Source: Archilochus colubris
Lineage: Eukaryota; Chordata; Aves; Apodiformes; Trochilidae
Length of the DNA: 64,000 bases
Assembly: GCA_023079485.1 (NCBI GenBank)
Contig: CM041102.1
Span: 2,365,269 to 2,429,268, forward strand
Direction of reading: 5' to 3'
Below the pieces are notes generated by a model. That model searched no databases, had not been told where the DNA came from, and worked only from the letters and a program-made list of their open reading frames with translations. Shown in pieces: positions 48,446 through 58,100 of this stretch (its first letter is position 1; every line of letters begins with the position of its first letter). A program made the translations under genes and the position numbers.

Positions 48446-51400
48446 TTTTAACTGCTGTGAGAAGCCAGGAGTTCTCACCATGCTCTTACCCTTTGAAGAG
48501 CTACAGGTTTACCATGCTATGCCACCTGGAGGCCATCAACTGCTTCCCAGTCCTTGTCAATGTCATCAGCAACTCTCTGCTGAGAACCCTCAATTCCACC
48601 CTGCACATTCGGACCTGGAGCCATCCCTTTTTCTCTGTAAGTTTCAGACCCTGGCAGCCAGGAAGTGTAAGGAAAAAAAAAAACCATAAATCTGCTTAAT
48701 ATCTGCTTTTTTTCTACTGTTTTCAGATCAACGACCCACGGTTCTGGGATTATTTTGTTTCTTTTTACCTCATTTATATGCTGCTGTTATTCCCTGGGTT
48801 TCCTCCTCACTTTGCAATGGGCTACATGCAGGATTACAAGGTAAATTCCTTGAAATGGAGCAGTTTGGGCTGGGATTACAACTGCATTGCCACAAGGGCT
48901 TTAAAAGATGATGGGCAGCTTGGGGGTGGTTTATTTTTTTTTTATTTCTCTGTATTACCCTGAGCAGCTTTGCAGCCAGCACAAAATGCTGAAAAACAAT
49001 AAGGGGTGGAATTTGCCCCCCATATAAGGATGCTAACAGCTTCTTGTCATTTTTTTTTGGATTTCCTGAAGCCATCCCATGGATATAGTTGGCCAACCAG
49101 GCCCTGACAATAACCTTGCCCTTTGTATTGTGTCCCCCAAGGCAGGAGCTGGTGCCCAGCTGAGGATCTCAGGGCTCTTGCCCTCAGCCTACTGGTGTGG
49201 CCAGGCTTTGGTGGACATCCCTCTCTGCTGGATCCTTCTCTTCTCCATGTTTGGCCTTCAGTTCACAATGAGCAACAAGTTTTCTGGGAGCATCATCAAC
49301 CTCTCCTTGCTGGTACATCCCATCCTGGTGACCTCTGGTTCCCTGGGGAGGGACTGGGGTTGGGTTTGGAGCCCATGTAGGGGTAGCTGAGGTGGTGCTG
49401 GCAAACCTCTGGGTCCCTGGGTGCTTGCTGACCTCCTTTTTTCACCTCTTATCAGTAGGATTTCCCCAGCTGGAAGTAAAAGGCAATGAATCTTGCCTGA
49501 GCAGAATCCCTGATACTTAGAAGTCAAATTGTGGTAATTTATGGATGTCCTGATCTTAATGAATGGTCTTTTGCAGTGAACCACCTTGCTATAATCAGGT
49601 TTTGGGGTGTATAAATCACTCAGTTTTCTCCACAAAAAGCCCTTTTCCCCCCCTTGTAGATCATGGGTATCCTTGGCTATGGAATTTCTATTGTTCTCTT
49701 CATCTACTTGATCTCCTTCATCTCTCGGAAAGGATGGAACTGTGATTTTTGGTCTTTTATCCTGATAGTGGTAAGTGTATGGCTAGGTAATGTGCTGTGG
49801 GGTTTGCAGAAATGTGTTTGGAGATTTTAAGGTCAAAACATCAAGTCTAGATGCAGAACATAGATGTGGGCACCTGTTTTATGGAAGTCGATTCTATTTT
49901 AAATTTCTGTCGGCAACTTCTGCTCCCACCATCCTGCTGTGGCACAGGAAAATGCTTGGATCTGGTGCAGGAATGGAGGCAAAAATGTTATTTATTGCTC
50001 TATTCCACAGCTCAAAAACAAGGGATGTAAAGTGTGGAGACATGAACCTAACTTGGGAAGGGATAGGTTGCTTGGAAGGAACTGGGATGGGAAAAAAACA
50101 GGGTAGGATCCCATGCTTCCTTCTGCTGCCCAAAGCATCCCTGTGTCTGGGAGGAATTTTTTCCCCTTCTCACCCAGTCAGCAGTCAGAATCATTGAGCA
50201 GAAATGGCTGAGGAGCTCAAGACCCTTTCTCACCTTTAGATTCCTTGTCCAGTCTTAGAAATTCAGTAGGGAATAGAACAGGTAGAACTCCAGAGTTTTT
50301 TAGACCACTGAGCCCCATAACCCTTCCCTTCTTATTCTCTTTTCAGGTGTGCTTGGTTTCCTATATCATTGGCAAAATCATGGAGATCTTAACTGATACT
50401 ACAGCCCCTCTCTATGTTATGTCTCTCTTGATTCCTGTGTACCCACTGCTGGGTGTAACCATCATATACCAACAGGTAAACTGAGGCACGGGGTGAGGCG
50501 AGGAGCCCCACCATAAACCACAACCTTGTCAGCAAAGGCTGGGGGTAACCCCAGGCTGCACTCTGGGAAGGCTCAGCAGGTTTCAGTTTTGGGGAGGATT
50601 TCCCAAATGGCCAGAGTGAGCTGTAGGATGATGGTAGCACATCAATTACACCCCAAGATCTAATTAATTTTTCCAGCTGTTCACAGGTGGCTTGGGGGCT
50701 ACGTCTGGTGCAGCTGAGCTGTGGCTGTGGCTGAGATGAGCACTTCTCATTCTTTCCATGCAGAGTCAAGAAACTTGGCTTGAGCAATCCCAGGAGAGAA
50801 TCTGAAGTTATTCAAATCTGACTTTGCATGAAAACTGAGTGAGCACTGGGAACACCCACAAGGTGCTTTGCTCCCTGTCAGCTGAGGGTCAGATGCAAAG
50901 TCAGATAAACATTTAATAAAACCTTCCAGCTAAGTGCAAGGTTGTTCATGAGCTACAGATAACTCAGGAGTAAAGTCTAAATACAAGAGACTCTTCTGAC
51001 CTGTCCCACTCCCCTCCTGGGACCCCAAAAAAGAGGACATCACCCCCAAAAGGAGGCTCAGATACAGACAGTGACATTTTCTATATAGGACTGGGATGCT
51101 CATAGCCAAACACCTCTCTTTGATCATCTGTATGGTGAATATTTGGGGCAAATCGGAAGGGTTTGGACATTTTCAAAGTATTTGTTGTTTGTTTTAAGCC
51201 TTCCAAAACTAGGAAGTATTTCACTAAAAATGACAGGTCTTCATTGTGGTGTGTTTCTTGTTGTTTTGCTTTTATTGTGCAGTTTTTTATAGAAGACCTC
51301 GACATGTTTGGTGAGACTTCTGGGAAAAATGTCCTATTACCTGTCTTTGCAGTAAGAAAACATTTAAGATATTACTTTTATTTAGGAAATTTTAAAGTGT

Positions 51401-52103
51401 CTCCTAAACCCTCACTCCTCAGTTAGGAGGAAAGCTGCAGGAGCCCTGAGCTCATTTCATGCAGGAGGAGGAACTGGATGGGTCTGGATTCCATCCCTCA
51501 AAATAACCTCAGTCCTTTGAAAGAGGGGATGGAAAATTAAATCAAGCCAGATCACTTAGTGCTGCCCTAATTTGATAATTTATTTTATTTTATAATTTAT
51601 TTTTATAATAAATAGTTTATAATTTATTTTTTTTTCCCTACTATTGGTATTTTCTGCAGCATTGGTAACTGAAAGCAGAGTTCCAGCCTTCAGGATTACC
51701 CTGCCCTTAGATATGAACGGGCTTTATTTGTACACTAAAGGCTGGAAAGCAAGGCTGTTAATTTGGTTTTCTTTTTCCAGCCTTACCTCCACTCTGTGGG
51801 TTTCGTTTTTCTCCTCCGATACTTGGAGATCAAATGTGGAAGAGCAGTTCTGAGAAAGGACCCAATATTTAGGTTTGTATGAACACCCCCCCTACACCTC
51901 CACTCCTCCCACACTGCTGTTCCTTCAAGGCAGCATTTTGGTCACTTGTGTCCCTATTAGAAATCCTCTTTTTCTTGATATTGGTGATTTTTAATAACTG
52001 AAATAGCCCCTTAAATGCTGCAGTGGAAACAGCTCTCTTAGTACCTTCACACTGCTGTCTGTGCTGTGTGGATGTCCCAGCTTGGTGCTTTGTACAACAC
52101 AGA

Positions 52104-52176
<73 letters not shown>

Positions 52177-55100
52177 TTAATATTGTTATATTGTATGTGG
52201 ATACATTTGTGGTTATATCTAATATAAAATAATAATAATAGTAATAATAGTTATAATAATAAATTTAATATTGTTATATTGTATATGGATACATTTGTGA
52301 TTATATCTAATATAAAATAATAATAATAATAGTAATAATAGTAATAATAATAATAAGGTTAATACTGTTATATTGTATATGGATACATTTGTTATTGTAT
52401 CTAATATAAAACAATAATAATAATAATAATAATAATAATAAAGTTAATATTGTTATATTATATATGGATACATTTGTGGTTATATCTAATATAAAATAAT
52501 AATAATAATAGTAATAATAATAATAAAGTTAATATTGTTATATTGTATATGGATACCTTTGTGGTTATATCTAATATAAAATATTAATAATAATAGTAAT
52601 AATAATAATAAAGTTAATATTGTTATATTGTATATGGATACATTTGTGGTTATATCTAATATAAAATAATAATAATAATGAAGTTAATATTGTTATATTG
52701 TATATGGATACATTTGTGGTTATATCTAATATAAAATAATAATAATAATAAGGTTAATAGTGTTATATTGTATATGGATATATTTGTGGTTATATCTAAT
52801 ATAAAATAACAATAATAGTAATAATAGTAATAATAGTAATAAAGTTAATATTGTTATATTGTATATGGATACATTTGTGATTGTATCTAATATAAAATAA
52901 TAATAATAATAATAATAACAATAACAATAACAATAACAATAATTACTATTACTATTAACATTATTTAAAAAAAAAACCACAAGGACCATTGATCACTGAA
53001 CTCTTGGTCTATCCAAAATGCCACAGTGGGGAGCAAAAACCAAAATCCTAAGACAAGTCTGGTGGGTTTGTAGGATTACCCCAAGGAGAGAAAGCAGCCC
53101 CCAGCATCCTGAGGAGCTGGAAGAAGAAGATGAAGATGTTAAAGCTGAAAGAGCAGCAGTGAGAAAAGCCATGGCAGCTTCAAACCAGGAGGAGGAGGTA
53201 CAAGTGGCTGCTGACTCCTACAACAAAGTGTCCTCTTGCCCCTCATCTTCTCAGTGAGCTGCAAAACAAATTCAAAGACTTCAAAAAGATTTTCTGCCTT
53301 TTTTTTTTTTTTTTTAATAGGAAAATGTTGCTGGAGGTTTAATGCCATGCAATGTAATAGACTAAAGTTTCTCCCTCTTTGCTTCAGAAATCAGTCATTA
53401 TTGTCAGCAATCTCTGCAAGGAATATAAAATAAAACAAGCTGGCTCCGTTTTCAAGAAGAAGAAGAAGAAGAAAACGGCCACCAAAAATCTTTCCTTCTG
53501 TGTTAAAAAAGGTGAGAAGTGGAACTGTTCTCCCAGACCTGTTTGGGAGCCCTGATCAAGGCCAGTGAATTAATTCCCTGCAGATTCTCAGTGAGCTGAG
53601 CAAGGACATCAAGGTCAAACCTGTCTGGTTAAGGTTCCACCTGGGGTTGATGTTTTAATGAGAACATGAGGTGGCTGCATCCTCTCCTTGTTAGCTGAGC
53701 TAAGGGGGGGTCCCTCTGTCCAGGGTCCATCTCAGGACCCTCTAAGAGCCCTCAGCTTGAGACCTTTATGGCCCCTCAGAGCACAGATTTAGACTGTTCC
53801 ATGTGACACTTGATATTAATCCCTTCTGTATTTTTTTTCCTTTTGTGATGAATCTGTCGAAGGGGCAGTATTGCTCAGAAGTGATGTGTGTTGTTTCTAG
53901 GAGAAGTATTAGGACTTCTGGGGCCCAACGGAGCTGGGAAAAGCACAGCTATCAAAATGATGACTGGAGAGACCCCGCTGACTGCTGGGCAGGTAGGGAG
54001 CATCCAGAGGAAAAGGGGCAAATCCATCAGAAAAGGGCAAATGCAAACCTTGCACCTAATAAGCTCTTTCAAAGCATTGGTGGTGATCAAGGATTTAACT
54101 GAATTCATTGGCCTATAAAATTAAATAGTGGTAGAACTGTGTCAGCTGGAAAAGACCTTTAAGGTCACCAAATCCAACTGTTAAACCCAGACACTGCCAA
54201 ATTCACCACTAAAACGTGGCCCCAAGCCCCACATCTCTGTCTTCCCAATCCTTCCAAGGATGGGGACTCCACCACTGCCCTGGGCAGCCTGTGCCAGGGC
54301 CTGACAACCCTTTTGGTGAAGAAATTATTCCTAATATCCAATCTAAATTCCCTCTGCCACAACTTAAGGCCTTTTCCTCTTGTCCTCTTGTTTGTTGCAT
54401 GGCAAGAGACCACCACCCTCCTTGCTACAACCTCTGCTCAGGGAGCTGTAGAAAGTGAGAAGGTCTCCCCTGAGCCTCCAGACTCAACAACCCCACTTCC
54501 CTCAGCCCCTTCTTTTAAAAACTTGTGCTCCAGCCCCTTCCCCACCTTTGTTGCCCTTCTTTTTTATTGTGCTGATGGAAAACACTCTGAGCTGCCTCTC
54601 CCTCATCTGGCATCTACCCTCAGTGGCCACGTTTATATTTAAAAACCACTCCAACGAGGGTCCCAAAAATCCTTCTTTGGGTTTCCTCACCTCAGTCCCA
54701 CTGTGAAAGCCCAAACTCTTCCTCTGAACCATCCCCTTGTACCTGGGCAAGGTGAGAGCAAACCAAGCACCGTGGTCCTGCAGGTGCTGCTGAAGAGCAG
54801 AGATGGAGCAACCTCTGCCCTCCAGGACCATGGAGCTGCCTCCCTGGGGTACTGCCCTCAGGAGGACCCTCTCTGGCCAGACCTCACCCTGCACCAGCAC
54901 TTGAAGGTCTATGCAGCTGTGAAAGGGGTGTGCAAGGAGGCCACAGCGGCTGCTGTCAACAGGTATGGAGAGATGGAGGGATGGAGGTATGGAGGGATGA
55001 ATGGATGGATGGAGGAAGGGAGGGATGGAGGGAGGGAGGGAGGGAAGGAGGGATGGAGAGACGAATGGAGGGATGGAGGGAGAGATGGATGGATGGAGGA

Positions 55101-58100
55101 ATGGATGGAGGGATGGAGGGAGGGAAAGATGGATGGATGGAGGAATGGATGGATGGATGGAGGGAGGGAGGAAAGGATGGAGGGAGGAAAGGATGGATGG
55201 AGGGAGGAATGGATGGAGGGAGGAATGGATGGAGGGAGGAATGGATGGAGGGAGGGAGGGATGGATGGAGGGAGGGAGGGATGGATGGATGGATGGATGG
55301 AGGGATGGATAGGATGGATGGATGGATGGATGGATGGATGGATGGATGGAGGGATGGGTGGATGGATGAATGGATGGAGGGATGGATGGATGGAGGGATG
55401 GATGGATGGATGGCTGGATGGAACATGCTGCCAGGGCTTGCTCAGTGTTTTATCCACAATCCTGAGGGCATGGAGAGGGGAGTGAAAAGTCAAAATCCCC
55501 TGTGAGCAACCTTGAAAGAACCTCAGGAAATGGAGCTGCAAAAGTGATTCTGTGATTAAGTTGGGTGGGTTCAGAAAATCTCCAGTTTTGCCCAAGTGCA
55601 TTTAGTGGTGATAAATTCACCACTAATGTGCTTTTAAGTGTGTTATCTTTAGGAAGCTCTTCTAATAGAAATCTCTGATGTTATAGTCTGGTATCACAAG
55701 AAAGGGTGTTTAAATCCTGCCTGCTCAGCTGATACTGGAGAGGTGGAATGAATTTATAATGTTGTTGACACTAAGAATGGGTTTAGAAAAGAGCTTGTGG
55801 CTTTTTTGGTACACTTCAAATATTCACTTACATTTTAATAACACAATAAATGTTTCATGAAAACAAGGAAGAATCAAGAGCAAGGGGATGAAAGTTCATT
55901 TCTGATCATTTTTGGGATTCTTGATGAGAATACTGAGTTGGGATTAACTAAGGGCTCTTTGGGGGGTTGGATTTTTATTTTTTTTTCTTATTCTCTTTCC
56001 CCACAGAATAGTGAATGCTCTGCAGCTTCAAGACTATTTGAAGAAAAAGACCAGAAAATTGCCAGCTGGGATAAGCAGAAAGGTGGGGTTTGTTTCACCT
56101 GTAATGATCACTGTGCTGCTCATGGCACAAATCAAAACCCCCATCCCCGAGCAGAGGGACCCAGGAGAGCATCCTGGGGTGGGGAGGTGTTGGAATTCAG
56201 TTTTTCCCAGATTATATCCCCTATAAATTCCCATGATAGAAGCAATGCTGTCTGCAGCTTTTCGTAGACATTGTGCCAGGGTTTGCAGAAGGTTTGACTC
56301 CATCTCCTTTCCCTGTTGTAGCTCTGCTTTGCCATGGCCATGCTGGGCAACCCTGATGTCCTGCTCCTGGATGAGCCCTCAACTGGCATGGACCCCAAAG
56401 GGCAGCGTTTCATCTGGTGAGTAGGACCTCAGGCACGGTGTAAAGGGCTTGGAAACCAAGAGTAGTTGCCTAAGGTTAGGTACAGGCTGTTTCATCCCAT
56501 CTGTTGTTTGTGCTGCTCGTCACCTGCCGATGGTTTTATCAGAAAATCTGTTTTTCCACTTCTCTCAAGCTACAGGGTGAGCAAGAAAGGGGAAAAAAGA
56601 ATTTTTTTTTAACTTCATCCCACTTTGTGTGGGATTTGGTAGAATTTACAAAGCAACCTGAGTCATAAGGAATGTTTTTTGTCATTATTTCACAGCAGGA
56701 CCATGAGCACATTGAGCTGGAGCTGTTGGATGCCGGGGTTTTACGCATCATTTAGGGAAAAGACATTTGGAGGGATGAAGGATTAAGCAAAAATTGTCTG
56801 ATATTCCTAGATGTGTTAGCTTTTTTCCTCCTTTCCTCTATTCCTCAGGAAGCTGATTCGTGCTGCCCTGAAGTCCAAGGAGAGAGGAGCCATCCTGAGC
56901 ACCCACTCCATGGAGGAGGCAGAGGCCGTGTGTGACCGTGTGGCCATCATGGTCTCTGGGCACCTACGGTGAGGAGCAACAAAACCAACACTGGTTGGAG
57001 CTGGGAAAACGTCCCCACATCCCCAGAGAATTCTTCTCCAGCTCCACTTACTTGAGATTTACAGAGTGCTCCCCATGATTCCACCAGCAGTACAGCTTGG
57101 GGAGGAGGTGGTGGGGTGACTGGGGTTTCACACTGATGAGTTTTTGAACTCCCTGCCCTGCAGGTGCATTGGCTCCATTCAGTACCTGAAGAACAAATTT
57201 GGGAAGGGCTACCTGCTGGAAATTAAGGTCAAGGATCCTGAGCACACTGATCGTCTCCATGCTGAGATTTTGAGGATTTTCCCAGGTGCAGCCCGCCAGG
57301 AGAGGTAACTATGAAAGATGGGACAAACTGTGGTTTCAGTGCCATTTTAGCCCTAAAAACGTGCCCAGTGTGATGGCCAAATGCTGGAGAGGGATGGACA
57401 GCTCAGAGTCCCTGGGTGGGGTCTGATTTGATGGTGTCACCACACCCAAACCTGCGGGGATCCCTGCAGTAAAGCATCCACACATCCAGCTCCTTGCATG
57501 ACAGAAAGTTCTGGGCTCAGGACCTAAATACAGAGCAAAAAAATCACCTTTTCTTCTTTATTTTCAAGGTTCCCTTCTTTGCTTGTCTACAAGGTCCCAA
57601 TGAATGATGCACTGCCCCTGTTTCAGTCTTTCTCCAAGCTAGAGGAAGGTAGGAGCAAAACAAGATGAGTCTTTGAAAAGCTGGAGCAGAGGCTGCTAAT
57701 TTTGGGCTCTCTTCCCATTTCTCCACAGCCAAACGGAGCTTCAACCTTGAGGAATACAGCTTCTCTCTGAACACTTTGGCTCAGGCAAGTTTTTTCAAGG
57801 CTGCAAAGGGGTGAGCAGCAACACAAACTGCAGCAGGACCTGGGCCAGTGGGGTGGCAGAAGGATGCTCAAAAACCCCATCTTGGGAGTGATGAGCTTGG
57901 GGTCCTCTCTGGGGAAAATGGTGAAGAATGCTTTGGTTTTCTTCACTGCTGGGATTTAGAGGAGTGGGAAGAAGCCTTGGCAAGGGGTTGCTGCCTGATT
58001 CCATTCATTGGAGACAGGCACAGCCAAGGGATGGATGTCCTTGGTTGATGTTCAGCCTCTGTGGTTGCTCCTGGAGCAGCAGGTTGTTGCTGCTGGTGGC

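Noticed and set aside
52023..52989. Asn-run and Tyr-run ORFs
   Set aside because: Translation of AAT repeats.
54703..55601. ORFs of up to 260 codons rich in GWMDGWM or HPSIHPS
   Set aside because: Produced by the GGAT/GGAG satellite; the first part overlaps real exon 31 only because the donor opens into the repeat.
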